Shown one piece after another: positions 7,835 to 17,165 of a stretch of DNA of 64,000 nt (position 1 is its first letter; the number at the start of each line of letters is the position of its first letter). The notes below the pieces were generated by a model, which made no database searches, was not told where the DNA came from, and worked only from the letters and a program-made list of their open reading frames with translations. This DNA comes from Lentimonas sp002292345 (GTDB lineage Bacteria; Verrucomicrobiota; Verrucomicrobiia; Opitutales; Coraliomargaritaceae): NCBI GenBank assembly GCA_964187655.1, contig CAXLMP010000079.1, positions 23,777 through 87,776 of the forward strand, written 5' to 3'. A program made the position numbers and the translations under genes.

Positions 7835-9172
7835 ATGTTTCCAACACCCCGACAGCTCACCGCATTATTTTTCCTCAGCTGCATCGCTGCATATGCCCAC
7901 TTACAGGCCGACATCGTCGCCGGCCCCATGCTCGGCCATATCGACATGCGCGAAGCCACCATCTGGGTGCAAACCGATGCCCCTGCCAAAGTCCGCGTCG
8001 CCTACGCCGAGCAAGGGCAAGCCGATGCGCTACGATGGAGCGATACCATTCAGACTAGCAACGCCCTCAATAACACCGCAACCTTAACACTCAACGCTGT
8101 CGAGCCTGGCAAGAAATACAATTACCGTATCGAACTCGACGGCACGCTCACCGAAGAGCAAAATACCTTAAAGACACCGACCAACTATCTTGGCCGCACC
8201 CCGCCCCCCGACCTGCGCATTGCCGTCGGCGGCGCACACTATGTCACCGAAGATGGCTTCGAGCCACCTTACCAAATTCTCGGCGGAGGTTATGGTATTT
8301 TTTCCAGTATTCTTAGCGAAAAGCCAGAACTCATGATCTGGACTGGCAACACCGCGCACCTGCGCGATAGTGACTGGGCCTCTCAGAGCGGCACTCTCAA
8401 GCGATTTAGTAAAGCACGCAGCGTCTCCGAACTTCAACCCCTGCTCGCCCGCATCCCACACTATGCCACTTGGAGCAACTCCGATTACGGAACCGTAAAC
8501 GCTGGCAAGTTTTACTCTTACCGCCAAGATGTCGAAGATAGCTTCAATGCTTACTGGCCCAAGCCCGTCGAAGTCGCAAGTTTAGATGGTATCACCACAC
8601 GCTTCCGCCGCTCAGACGTCGACTTTTTCATGCTCGATACTCGTAGCTATCGAGACGATGCATCCGCCAGCGACCGCCTGCCACAAATGCTCGGGAAAGC
8701 GCAGATCGAATGGCTTCGGCAGGAAATCATCAACAGCAACGCGACCTTTAAGGTCATCATCGCCGGCGCACCGATTCTCAACCCTGCGGACAATCGCAAC
8801 AATCTCAGCTACGCCGAACGCGAGCACGGGGAACTCCTGCAAATGCTCCGCAACGAACGCATCGCTGGACTCTTCTTCATCAGCGGCGGCAAGTATTATG
8901 GCGAGCTCACCCGACTCGTGCAGGCCAACAGCTACAATCTGTTCGACCTCACACTTGGACCGCTCACGGCCAATTCGGAAAACAATCAGGATGAGCTCAA
9001 CTTCTTCCGGATGCCGGGCACCAGCACCTTCGAACGCCACTTTGCCCTACTCGACTTCACTGGCCCCGAAGAAGACCGCGCCATCAGCATTCGCGTCATG
9101 AGCATGGCAGGCACAGAACTGTGGCAACGCACTATCAAAGCCAGCCAGCTCCAACCCGCCGAGGCTGAATAG
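7835..9172 (+). CDS. Exported PhoD-like phosphatase fold, likely inactive
   Basis: The 445-aa protein has a signal peptide (about residues 1-25, ending AYAHLQA) and an N-terminal beta-sandwich (27-115). A PhoD-type metallophosphatase domain follows (125-430). The framework is clear: LRDSDW, SELQPLL, DTRSYRD, and QIEWLRQEI. Yet the metal-binding motifs are altered. The usual GDN reads GNT (171-173), WDDHDYG reads WSNSDYG (213-219), and SGDRH reads SGGKY (350-354). It is therefore probably a pseudoenzyme or binds something other than phosphate esters. Function is unknown. It is the last gene of a three-gene operon. Confidence 0.8.
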   Translation: MFPTPRQLTALFFLSCIAAYAHLQADIVAGPMLGHIDMREATIWVQTDAPAKVRVAYAEQGQADALRWSDTIQTSNALNNTATLTLNAVEPGKKYNYRIELDGTLTEEQNTLKTPTNYLGRTPPPDLRIAVGGAHYVTEDGFEPPYQILGGGYGIFSSILSEKPELMIWTGNTAHLRDSDWASQSGTLKRFSKARSVSELQPLLARIPHYATWSNSDYGTVNAGKFYSYRQDVEDSFNAYWPKPVEVASLDGITTRFRRSDVDFFMLDTRSYRDDASASDRLPQMLGKAQIEWLRQEIINSNATFKVIIAGAPILNPADNRNNLSYAEREHGELLQMLRNERIAGLFFISGGKYYGELTRLVQANSYNLFDLTLGPLTANSENNQDELNFFRMPGTSTFERHFALLDFTGPEEDRAISIRVMSMAGTELWQRTIKASQLQPAEAE

Positions 9173-9301
9173 AGCCTTGGCTTACCGAGCGCTGCGCGTC
9201 GTGCAGAAAACAGAGCCAGATTTCTTTCAATCGAGCGCGGCCGCCCTCAGCTTTAGGTGTCAGAGTCAACCATCACAACCAGAGCCTAATTGCTAAGTCA
9301 C

Positions 9302-9985
9302 ATGTTTCCAGACGCCTCCAACTCAACTCCAGCGCTCGACATCATCGACTGGGGACGCACCGAGTATCAAGCCGCGCTGGAGCGGCAAAAAGCCCTAGTC
9401 CTTCTGAGGCGAACAGGCGAGGCGCCTGACACACTAGTATTTACCGAGCACGCCCCCGTATTTACGATCGGCATGCGCAAGGGTGCCGAGCAACACCTGA
9501 TCTGGAACGAAGCGCAACTCAAAGCAAAAGGCCTGCAAGTGATTCGTAGCAACCGCGGCGGCGACATTACTTATCACGGCCCCGGCCAAATCGTCGGCTA
9601 CCCAATCATCTCTCTTCAAGCACGGCGTGACCTACACACCTACCTACGCGACCTCGAAGAAGTTGTCATCCGCACCCTCGCCACCTTCGGGCTGCAGACT
9701 GCTCGACGCGACGGCCAGACAGGCATCTGGCTCGACACACGTAAAATCTGCGCAATCGGCGTGGCTGTTAGCAGTTGGGTGACTTACCATGGATTCGCGC
9801 TCAACGTGAACCCCAATATGGATCATTTCGCTGGCATCGTCCCCTGTGGCATCACCGACGGCACCGTCACCTCGATGCAAGCTGAACTCGGCAAAACAAT
9901 AGACCTGGATGTCGTAAAGACGCGTTTAGCAGTTGAATTTAAGAACGTTTTTCGGAACACTGCCGCACCTCATGAACAATCGTAA
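9302..9985 (+). CDS. lipB: Octanoyltransferase LipB
   Basis: LipB moves octanoate from octanoyl-ACP to lipoyl domains, the first step of protein lipoylation. The signature GGDITYHGPGQIVGYPI is intact, and the catalytic lysine/cysteine region is seen in GIVPCGITDGTVTS. The frame opens at a TTG (9290), but the ATG at 9302 fits family N-termini better, giving 227 aa. The 3' end overlaps lipA by 14 bases. The pair can be expected to be co-translated and to lipoylate pyruvate and 2-oxoglutarate dehydrogenases and the glycine cleavage H protein. Confidence 0.96.
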   Translation: MFPDASNSTPALDIIDWGRTEYQAALERQKALVLLRRTGEAPDTLVFTEHAPVFTIGMRKGAEQHLIWNEAQLKAKGLQVIRSNRGGDITYHGPGQIVGYPIISLQARRDLHTYLRDLEEVVIRTLATFGLQTARRDGQTGIWLDTRKICAIGVAVSSWVTYHGFALNVNPNMDHFAGIVPCGITDGTVTSMQAELGKTIDLDVVKTRLAVEFKNVFRNTAAPHEQS

Positions 9986-10895
9986 ACCAGAATGGCTCCG
10001 AGCGAAGTTGCCTACTAGTGTCGAATACAAGGCAGTACGCGAGATCGTTGACACCAACGACCTGCACACCGTCTGTAAAAGCGCCCAGTGCCCAAACATG
10101 GGCGAGTGCTGGTCGCGGGGTACCGCGACTGTCATGATCCTTGGTAATATCTGCACGCGTTCGTGCACCTTCTGCGCGATTAATACAGGTCGCCCGACTG
10201 AGCTTGATCTCGGCGAGCCCGCCCGTGTTGCCGAATCAATTGCCAAGATGAATTTGAAGCATGCCGTGATCACCTCCGTGGCACGCGATGACCTCAAAGA
10301 CGGCGGCGCCGAAGTCTGGGCCGCCACCATTCGCGCGATCCATCACCGCTCTCCCGAGTGTGCAGTCGAAGTACTCACCGCGGACTTCCGCGGACAGCAG
10401 GAATACCTCGACGTAGTGCTCAATGCTTGCCCCGATATTTTCAATCACAACCTTGAGACGGTCGAACGCTTGCAACGCCCTATCCGTAAGACCGCCCGCT
10501 ACGACCGCTCCCTCTGGGTGCTTAAACATGCTAAGTCTCGCAGCTTTACCACTAAATCCGGCATCATGCTCGGCATTGGTGAGAAGGAAGAAGAGATCAA
10601 ACAAGTACTCCAAGATATGCAAAAAGTCGGCGTCGATATTTTGACGATCGGCCAATACCTGCAACCCAGCAAAAAGCATCAACCAATCGACCGTTGGGTG
10701 ACACCTGAAGAATTTGCCAAGTGGAAAGAATACGCCTTCAGCATCGGCTTCGGTGCCTGCGAATCCGGACCACTCGTCCGCTCCTCTTATCACGCCGAAG
10801 AACAATCTGCGATGTTTGACGTCCGCGCCCGCCGCAAAGCAATGCTCGACGCCCAACAAGCTGGAAAAGAAGCTGCCGAAGTCGTCTCCGTCTAG
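9972..10895 (+). CDS. lipA: Lipoyl synthase LipA
   Basis: LipA is a radical-SAM enzyme that inserts two sulfurs into protein-bound octanoate. It carries the auxiliary cluster motif CKSAQCPNMGEC and the radical-SAM motif CTRSCTFC, and ends with the expected RSSYHAEE serine ligand region. The open frame extends to a TTG at 9933. The ATG at 9972 gives 307 aa with a standard N-terminus, and this start lies inside the end of lipB. The two genes form the compact lipoylation pair. Confidence 0.96.
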   Translation: MNNRKPEWLRAKLPTSVEYKAVREIVDTNDLHTVCKSAQCPNMGECWSRGTATVMILGNICTRSCTFCAINTGRPTELDLGEPARVAESIAKMNLKHAVITSVARDDLKDGGAEVWAATIRAIHHRSPECAVEVLTADFRGQQEYLDVVLNACPDIFNHNLETVERLQRPIRKTARYDRSLWVLKHAKSRSFTTKSGIMLGIGEKEEEIKQVLQDMQKVGVDILTIGQYLQPSKKHQPIDRWVTPEEFAKWKEYAFSIGFGACESGPLVRSSYHAEEQSAMFDVRARRKAMLDAQQAGKEAAEVVSV

Positions 10896-11010
10896 CGCTT
10901 AATACACCTACAGTCTAATGCCTCGGCATAAAAACGTGCCAGCTCCGCAGGCAAGGATGTTCGCTGATTGCCTGAGTGCACACCTCAGATGCGCGGTGCT
11001 GGGCGAACTT

Positions 11011-11044
11011 AAAAGGGCCCTGCAAATAATACAGAGCCCTTTGT
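11011..11044. terminator. Bidirectional hairpin between lipA and the MlaA-hydrolase gene
   Basis: The arms AAAGGGC and GCCCTTT, extended by CTG/CAG with one bulge each side, enclose an AT-rich loop. The arm ends supply short A and T runs on both strands. It sits between two convergent genes and can end transcription from both. Confidence 0.7.
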
Positions 11045-11077
11045 TATCATAAATACGTAGTGGTCTGCTTTAGAATA

Positions 11078-12937
11078 CTACTGGTCCAGTTTGATCTGCG
11101 AACGAATTGCGTCTTGGAGTTCTGGACGCCAAAGCTCACCCAAGTGCCCCCCCTGCTTAAAGACGGTCGTCTTGCCCGGAAATGTTTCTTTAAACCAGTT
11201 CAACTCGTCCTGGCTCAATAGAAAATCATTGTCACTAAGAACCAAGTGAAGGTTATCCACTTCCTTCAGACTTTCCTGACGATTCTTCAAATTAACAGAA
11301 TATTTGATCTGCTCTGCGGTCACGCCTTCACGCTCGTGAATCATCACGGTGATCTTGTTGTAGTAATCTTCGAAGCTCAACGCCTGCAAATCTTTATACA
11401 GCGCGCCCTTGCTGCCGAATACACTTAACTCTTGATCGTATGCACCCGCAATAATGGCTTCGTGCAATGTCAACCGGAAGTTCAGGCCAATCAAGTAAGA
11501 GGCTTCCGCATTGGTAAACGGAAGATCCGCTGTCGGCTCCAAACCTGACCGAGCACTGATCAGTGCTTTAGCTAAAGCGGAATCAATGATCTGTTTTGCT
11601 TCATCCATATCACCATTCTTATACGGCGCACGGTAGAGCAGATCCAAGGCAGACAGACTGCCGAGCAAATTTGCTGGAGGATTGATCGCGATCACGTGAT
11701 CAACCATGTGATCCATTCCACGTTCTTTCAGATCGGCACCCAGATTCAATGTATACCAAGCACCCATTGACATACCAATCAACGAACGTTGCAGGAATTT
11801 CTCTTCACCGTAAGTGGCATTCAGGTCTTTCATGATCGCTTGATAAGCGACACGGATCATTTCCTTATCTTTCTCTACGTAGCCAGGTGCATAGCCCTTA
11901 GGCGCAGCAGTCATAAACTCCCAATTGAAAGTGTTACTAAATATCAGCACACTGTATCCTTCACTGTAAGCCAATTCAGCCAATGCGAGATCCATACTGC
12001 CCTTACGGTGGGAGCCCAAACCAGGAAGTTGCACCATCAAAGGTGCGGCTTCTGGCTGCAGCCAGAGTGAATACGGTAATTCCTTCTTCCAACCTTCGAT
12101 TTCAACAGAGTCATCTATACTCTCTCTCTTAAAGTTGGGATTCGTTGGTTTTGCGAAGATCGCACGCAGCGTCTGAGTTTCTGCATCGTCATCACGATCG
12201 CGGTCGTGTGCGAAGTTATTGACCGCCGCCTCGCGACTTGCGCTGTATAGCAACCGAGTGAGTTCATACGGGTCATAATTCTCCAGCAGCGCATCATTGA
12301 TCGTATCCGCATGCGCGGTCATATCATTGAACGTCAGGAAGCCTTCAACGAGGAAGTTGTATGGAGAATCCAGATATGCAGTTGGCTTGAGAAAAGAGTC
12401 TCCAACCATACCGACGATATCACGCTCAGAACTCGGTCCTAACACAGGAATAAATACATATACTTGTGAATCCCAGCCCCATTTACTAAAGGTCTGGCCC
12501 AAATCTTCCTTACTTGGACGTAAGTTATATTTGTTAGTCGCAGGATCATTGAGACCTAAAACACCGACAGTGGTATTGATACCAAAGCGCTTGGTTTCAA
12601 CCCAGGTTTGTTGCCACTGCCATTGCAACGAATTATTAACCAAGCGAACCGGATAGAACAGATTATCGTGAAAATTTGAAATATGCTCACGACCTGACTC
12701 GGGGATCAGCCACTTGTAACCTTTCATCGTCGGATAAACAACATTCTCAAAAAGCACGGTGTTCAGCGCAAAAGACGCGCGATTGACGGGTTCGATCGGG
12801 TCCTTGACCCCCTGTAACATTAGACCGGCATCGGTCGGGGCGCTTGCCTCGGGGATTTTAGATGCATCATAAGATTGGCAAGAGCATAGCGCAGTCGCTA
12901 AAGACAGGGTGAGGAGTAGTCGTGTCGTAGTATTCAT
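11078..12937 (-). CDS. Lipoprotein fusing an MlaA (VacJ) domain to an alpha/beta hydrolase
   Basis: This 619-aa protein starts with a signal peptide and a lipobox-like site (LCSC, lipidated Cys20). Residues 40-235 are an MlaA/VacJ domain: DPIEPVNRASFALN, SNFHDNLFYPVRLVNNSLQ, and RFGINTTVGVLGLNDPAT. MlaA removes misplaced phospholipids from the outer leaflet of the outer membrane. Residues 285-619 form an alpha/beta hydrolase with an oxyanion strand LPGLGSHRKG, nucleophile elbow GMSMG (Ser390), and likely Asp571 and His598 (QGGHLGEL). Normal MlaA ends near 250 aa. The fusion suggests that extracted lipids are hydrolysed or transesterified in place. No other mla genes are visible nearby. Confidence 0.85.
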   Translation of the reverse strand: MNTTTRLLLTLSLATALCSCQSYDASKIPEASAPTDAGLMLQGVKDPIEPVNRASFALNTVLFENVVYPTMKGYKWLIPESGREHISNFHDNLFYPVRLVNNSLQWQWQQTWVETKRFGINTTVGVLGLNDPATNKYNLRPSKEDLGQTFSKWGWDSQVYVFIPVLGPSSERDIVGMVGDSFLKPTAYLDSPYNFLVEGFLTFNDMTAHADTINDALLENYDPYELTRLLYSASREAAVNNFAHDRDRDDDAETQTLRAIFAKPTNPNFKRESIDDSVEIEGWKKELPYSLWLQPEAAPLMVQLPGLGSHRKGSMDLALAELAYSEGYSVLIFSNTFNWEFMTAAPKGYAPGYVEKDKEMIRVAYQAIMKDLNATYGEEKFLQRSLIGMSMGAWYTLNLGADLKERGMDHMVDHVIAINPPANLLGSLSALDLLYRAPYKNGDMDEAKQIIDSALAKALISARSGLEPTADLPFTNAEASYLIGLNFRLTLHEAIIAGAYDQELSVFGSKGALYKDLQALSFEDYYNKITVMIHEREGVTAEQIKYSVNLKNRQESLKEVDNLHLVLSDNDFLLSQDELNWFKETFPGKTTVFKQGGHLGELWRPELQDAIRSQIKLDQ

Positions 12938-13222
12938 AAATGTCAGTCGTTTGTAAGAAGGGACGTATAGTTGCAGTACTAAAACATCAGCAAATGCTTA
13001 TAGCATACTATACATTCGCCAAAGTCAAATCAGCCGACTCCGAACTTAAATCACTTATATACAATGGGTAAAAAGAGTCAGCGCGGAGAATACCTGCCAG
13101 ATCAAACCTGCACGGCATACCGCAACAATCTGAAATTCGTCAGCCGTTAGCACAAGTGCAGCTATGAATAGACCTAAAAAAACACGTGCAAGCCGACGCA
13201 AGATGCGTATTGTCACGTAGCT

Positions 13223-13684
13223 ATGTCGACAGAAGTGATGCGCAGACCAGGAGCTTTTCGCCCCGTCATTCAATTTTCGATCCACGCCGATAATAAAGTC
13301 GGCCGGCTCAACGAAATCATCGGCTTACTCTCTATTCACGAAGTGCACATTATGGCACTCTCGATTCTCGACACGACAGATAGCTCAATCATTCGCATCA
13401 TTGTCGACTACCCCGAAGAAGCACAAAAGCTACTCATCGAGCATCAATTCTCATTTGTGCAAAGTGAACTCCTCGCAGTCGAATTAACCAGTGAGGCAGA
13501 TATCAAGAAAGTCACTGCGGCACTCGAGCAGGCGGAAATCAACATCCACTACACCTATCCTTTCGTCTCGCGCCCAAATAATCGCTCCGCGCTGGCAATC
13601 AGCCTAGATGACAACGAACTCGCAGCTGAAACAATCACTCTGCATCAGCTAAAAATCATCGGGCAGGACGATATCGCGCGATAA
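13223..13684 (+). CDS. Tandem ACT-domain protein
   Basis: The 153-aa cytoplasmic protein is made of two ACT-like modules (about 14-78 and 80-148) with the beta-alpha-beta-beta-alpha-beta pattern, for example IHADNKVGRLNEIIGLLSIH and IHYTYPFVSRPNNRSALAIS. ACT domains bind amino acids or other small ligands to regulate enzymes. A stand-alone pair such as this usually acts as a small regulator. No catalytic domain is attached. The gene is alone, preceded by a 285-bp intergenic region shared with the divergent MlaA-hydrolase gene. The ligand cannot be predicted. Confidence 0.8.
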   Translation: MSTEVMRRPGAFRPVIQFSIHADNKVGRLNEIIGLLSIHEVHIMALSILDTTDSSIIRIIVDYPEEAQKLLIEHQFSFVQSELLAVELTSEADIKKVTAALEQAEINIHYTYPFVSRPNNRSALAISLDDNELAAETITLHQLKIIGQDDIAR

Positions 13685-13745
13685 AAACGATATTTAGGAC
13701 GAGCAAGACTTGCGGCCCGTAGTAAAACTCTAGTAAGTTCATCAA

Positions 13746-14372
13746 ATGCCCCGCACACGATCTCGCGCCAAAACCGAAGAAAAGTTTCTCAATGCTGTAT
13801 TAGAGTTGGTTGCGCAGGATGGTTGCTGCGCCTTGGGAGTCAACGCAGTCGCACACAAAGCAGGTGCCGACAAAGTGCTGATATATAGATATTTCGGGAA
13901 TCTACAGGGACTGTTACTCCGAGCCGCTGAGAGCCGGCAATGGCTACCTTCGCTGGATGAGCTGCTGAATTCACTCAGACTTGAAGCGGATCTGCCTGCC
14001 GCTGAAATCATTCATCCACTCGCTCGCGTATTAACCCACCACATCCGTGCCGACAAAGCCACCCACCAAATACTTCGCTGGCGCAAAGCCGAGGCCAACC
14101 CACTCACTGAACATTTCTCAGAGCAATGGAAACAGATATGGCAAAAAATCTCTGAACATCTATCGACTGACTTGGACTACGATGCGCGCGAAAATTGGAA
14201 ACGATTGACGGAACTGACTGCGCTGATCATCGAAGCAGAGTTGTGTGATGAGCGCCTCGACTCTGGTTGCATTGATCACATCGCAAATGGTATTGTGACT
14301 GGCCGTGTGACGCAGGAAGCCACGACCAGTGAATATTTAATCGAAGACCAGTTGCCGACCAACTTACTTTAA
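13746..14372 (+). CDS. TetR-family transcriptional regulator
   Basis: The 208-aa protein has a TetR-type helix-turn-helix at residues 10-55 (FLNAVLELVAQDGCCALGVN, then KVLIYRYFGNLQGLL), followed by a variable helical ligand-binding domain. The YRYF recognition-helix motif is typical. No transporter or enzyme gene lies beside it in the same direction. The neighbour on the other strand is a metallophosphoesterase gene ending 8 bases away. Its target and inducer are unknown. Confidence 0.88.
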   Translation: MPRTRSRAKTEEKFLNAVLELVAQDGCCALGVNAVAHKAGADKVLIYRYFGNLQGLLLRAAESRQWLPSLDELLNSLRLEADLPAAEIIHPLARVLTHHIRADKATHQILRWRKAEANPLTEHFSEQWKQIWQKISEHLSTDLDYDARENWKRLTELTALIIEAELCDERLDSGCIDHIANGIVTGRVTQEATTSEYLIEDQLPTNLL

Positions 14373-14379
14373 GGCATCA

Positions 14380-15504
14380 TTAGCGAATTGATCGCATCGG
14401 CACCAACTCAATCAAAGTCATCTCGGTCGGGCAATTAAAGCGAAGTGGTGGCAGCCCTTCGAATCGATTCGAGCCAGCACCAGCTGAGACATTCAAATAA
14501 GGAATGCCAATGCGCCTAAAACCTCTCGCCCACTCCTTCGGCACTTCACTATCGATCACTAGTGCTCCGTACCACGGCAAGCGAACTTGGCCACCATGTG
14601 TATGCCCTGCCAAACAGAGATCGATCGGTAAATCCACGACCTTCAGCGCATAATCTGGCGCGTGGCCAAATAAAATACGAAAGTCACCAGACTTAGTTTG
14701 ATTCAACCATTGCTCGACTGTACGCGTGGCCCAGAGTTGATTCTTTGATTGGTATAAACTTAAGCCATGCAGATTAATAGTCCCCCCCCCGGTATCAATC
14801 TGTGCAGAGCGCGACGACAATACCTGTAGTGGCGCCAACTGGTCTGCGCGAATGCGGTAGAGTTCACGCTCGGTATCGCCATATACCGCATACGTGCCGA
14901 GTCGCGGATTCACCTCTTTAATCAGAGCCAACAACTTCGGAAATTCAGATGCAAAAGTCGCAGGCGGTACAACTTGCAGGAAATCGCCCGTGTTGAGGAT
15001 TAAATCAGGGCTCAACGCTTTGATCTGCTCAAAGATCTCTACCTCATAGTCGGAGATATGGCCTGCTTGAATATCTGAAATATGTAGCAGACGGATCGGT
15101 TGAGTCAGTTTCGGCGTCTCTAGTCTCACATGGTGCACGACGAGGCGCTGCGGCTCTAGGTTGGTCACATAATAACGCAAACCCAATAAATCGACCGCAA
15201 TGAAGGCATACAGCAGCGCAATCCAAATAAGCCCCTTACGCAGACCGCGCCATGTCGCCGCCAACATCGCAAAAATTACAGCCACGCCGAATAATGTCAT
15301 CGGTAATTCCCACAGATTAAAATCATAGGCCTTATGGATCTCTGTAAAATTGGGCCTCAACATCCCCGCGTTCACATATAATAAATTGCGAATCAGCACG
15401 TAGCAGAACACCACCAACACCGAGCACACCCCCAAGAGCCACGGGCGGCCGCCTCGACTGCGAGTGCCGATATCCGTCATCCCCAATTCTAACAACTCCT
15501 TCAT
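14380..15504 (-). CDS. Membrane-anchored calcineurin-like metallophosphoesterase (YkuE-like)
   Basis: The 374-aa protein has about three or four N-terminal membrane helices (residues 20-140) and a C-terminal metallophosphoesterase domain. Motifs are LHISDIQAGH (the usual DxH written as DIQ), LNTGDF, VYGDTE in place of GNHE, LFGHAPDYALK, and LAGHTHGGQ. This pattern matches YkuE-like phosphoesterases. The ATG at 15504 overlaps the previous stop as ATGA, which fixes the start. A nine-base G run on the coding strand (14782-14790) encodes TGGGT and is a possible slippage site. The substrate is unknown. Confidence 0.85.
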   Translation of the reverse strand: MKELLELGMTDIGTRSRGGRPWLLGVCSVLVVFCYVLIRNLLYVNAGMLRPNFTEIHKAYDFNLWELPMTLFGVAVIFAMLAATWRGLRKGLIWIALLYAFIAVDLLGLRYYVTNLEPQRLVVHHVRLETPKLTQPIRLLHISDIQAGHISDYEVEIFEQIKALSPDLILNTGDFLQVVPPATFASEFPKLLALIKEVNPRLGTYAVYGDTERELYRIRADQLAPLQVLSSRSAQIDTGGGTINLHGLSLYQSKNQLWATRTVEQWLNQTKSGDFRILFGHAPDYALKVVDLPIDLCLAGHTHGGQVRLPWYGALVIDSEVPKEWARGFRRIGIPYLNVSAGAGSNRFEGLPPLRFNCPTEMTLIELVPMRSIR

Positions 15505-15959
15505 CGTATCGATTGCCGCCTCAATAGTAAACGCACCACAAAAGGTATAAACGCAGGCGCTCCCACCAACCAACAAAGCAGCAACTCGATGGGTGCCCGA
15601 AAGCCTGAACGCAGACTTTTCTGATACATCATGCTGCCAAGCGCCAAATTCATAATCTGAAAGTTACAATAAAATGACAAAAATGCGACAGGATGGCGCG
15701 TCAGTCCTTGCGCTGCTGAATAACTGAGTTCTGCCATAGGGTCTGGAAATATCGAAGCGTGGTACCACTTCCATAACAATACAAAAAGCACTGTGCAATA
15801 GAGTGGCGCTAATAGCAAAGGTTGGGCCAGTAGTCGTACCAAGCGCGCATCAGGCAACACAATCATACCGAACCACAGCGGCAGCGTCATACACGCTAGG
15901 AACCAGAACGTACTATCCAGATCCGAAGCAGCAAATATATCAATCAGCCAAATGGGCAT
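15501..15959 (-). CDS. Small polytopic membrane protein, weakly ABA4/DUF4281-like
   Basis: The 152-aa protein has four predicted membrane helices. Order of features: WFLACMTLPLWFGMIVLPDA, PLLLAPLYCTVLFVLL, an AFLSFYCNFQIMNLALG segment and FVVRLLLRR at the end. The layout resembles the ABA4-like family, but the diagnostic residues are only partly present, so this is a weak suggestion. It is translationally coupled to the phosphoesterase downstream (4-base overlap). Confidence 0.6.
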   Translation of the reverse strand: MPIWLIDIFAASDLDSTFWFLACMTLPLWFGMIVLPDARLVRLLAQPLLLAPLYCTVLFVLLWKWYHASIFPDPMAELSYSAAQGLTRHPVAFLSFYCNFQIMNLALGSMMYQKSLRSGFRAPIELLLCWLVGAPAFIPFVVRLLLRRQSIR

Positions 15960-15976
15960 GCGCTTAGCGATTTGAA

Positions 15977-16894
15977 TTAACCCTCAATCACGACCAAGGC
16001 CGAATAAGCTTCGATATAACGCTGTAGAGTGCCAGCGAGAACCGCTTCTGATAATGGTGGCGGTGGCGGTGTTTTATTCCAATCCAACGACTCCAAGTAA
16101 TCGCGCACAAACTGTTTATCAAACGACGGCTGCGGACCGCCGGGAGCGTAGCTATCGCGCGGCCAGTAACGCGAAGAGTCTGGCGTCAAAATCTCGTCGA
16201 TTAGGTAGAGTTGACCTGTTTCATCCAGACCAAACTCAAACTTAGTATCAGCCAAAATTAAATTGGCCGCGTCGGCGCGCTTCACTCCCATTTGATACAG
16301 GGAGATACTTAAATCATGCACCCGCTGAAATAATTCTTCACCGATCAACTGTCCCGCATCCGCACAATCGATTGGCATATCATGGCCACTCGCGACCTTA
16401 GTCGTCGGTGTAAAAAGAGGCTTCGGCAGTTGGCTGCTATCCTGAAGGCCTTTGGGTAATTCATATTCAAAAAGCTTACCAGTCTCTTGGTAGACCTTCC
16501 AACCTGATCCAGACAGATAACCACGCGCCACTGCCTCGATTGGCAAGGGCTTGAGCTTCTTCACGATCATACTTCGGTGCTCCAACTCCGGGTGAACCTT
16601 CCCCAACTCGACGATCCGCGCCGCATGATCATCGACTAAATGGTGCTGGGTAATCGCAGCCGCACGAGCGAACCAGTAGAGACTGATCTGCGTTAATAAT
16701 ACGCCCTTGCCTGCTAAGCCCTCATTCATAATTACATCGAAGGCCGATACACGATCGCTGGCGACCATCAGCAAGGCATCGCCCATATCAAACACATCAC
16801 GCACCTTTCCGGATGCGATCAGCGGATACGACAGTCCTTCAACCTTAAGGAGCGGTTCAGCTGGCAGCGGAAAAGGCAAAGAATCAATATTCAT
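15977..16894 (-). CDS. purC: Phosphoribosylaminoimidazole-succinocarboxamide synthase (SAICAR synthetase)
   Basis: PurC ligates aspartate to CAIR in step eight of purine synthesis. Signatures include LIASGKVRDVFDMGD (ATP-binding), SDRVSAFDVIM, RGYLSGSGWK, and the catalytic LADTKFEFG. At 305 aa it is of the longer SAICAR synthetase type found in yeast and many bacteria, not the 237-aa E. coli form. The ATG at 16894 is the only sensible start. It lies 17 bases downstream of the start of the membrane protein gene but reads in the same direction, possibly as the first gene of that transcript. Confidence 0.96.
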   Translation of the reverse strand: MNIDSLPFPLPAEPLLKVEGLSYPLIASGKVRDVFDMGDALLMVASDRVSAFDVIMNEGLAGKGVLLTQISLYWFARAAAITQHHLVDDHAARIVELGKVHPELEHRSMIVKKLKPLPIEAVARGYLSGSGWKVYQETGKLFEYELPKGLQDSSQLPKPLFTPTTKVASGHDMPIDCADAGQLIGEELFQRVHDLSISLYQMGVKRADAANLILADTKFEFGLDETGQLYLIDEILTPDSSRYWPRDSYAPGGPQPSFDKQFVRDYLESLDWNKTPPPPPLSEAVLAGTLQRYIEAYSALVVIEG

Positions 16895-17023
16895 AGCATC
16901 TTAATTAGTTCCTCAATGCGCATGGGCAAACGGTTTCTCAACAGATTTGGGAAAAATGTATCATTTCTTAAAAAAGTCTTGCAGGCCGTGCGCTGAAACG
17001 TAGCTTCCGTGACTTCGCATCAC

Positions 17024-17104
<81 letters not shown>

Positions 17105-17109
17105 TAAAG

Positions 17110-17141
17110 CCCTCGGTCGCTTCAAGCACCGAGGGTTTTTT
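17110..17141 (+). terminator. Rho-independent terminator of tRNA-Glu
   Basis: Arms CCCTCGGT (17110-17117) and ACCGAGGG (17128-17135) are perfectly complementary and are followed by six T. It lies 9 bases after the tRNA. Confidence 0.92.
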
Positions 17142-17165
17142 AATGCCTAGAGACTCAAAACGGAG

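Noticed and set aside
13055..13285. A 76-aa minus-strand frame before the ACT gene
   Set aside because: Overlaps the start of the ACT gene on the other strand, no motif, and lies in the likely promoter region.
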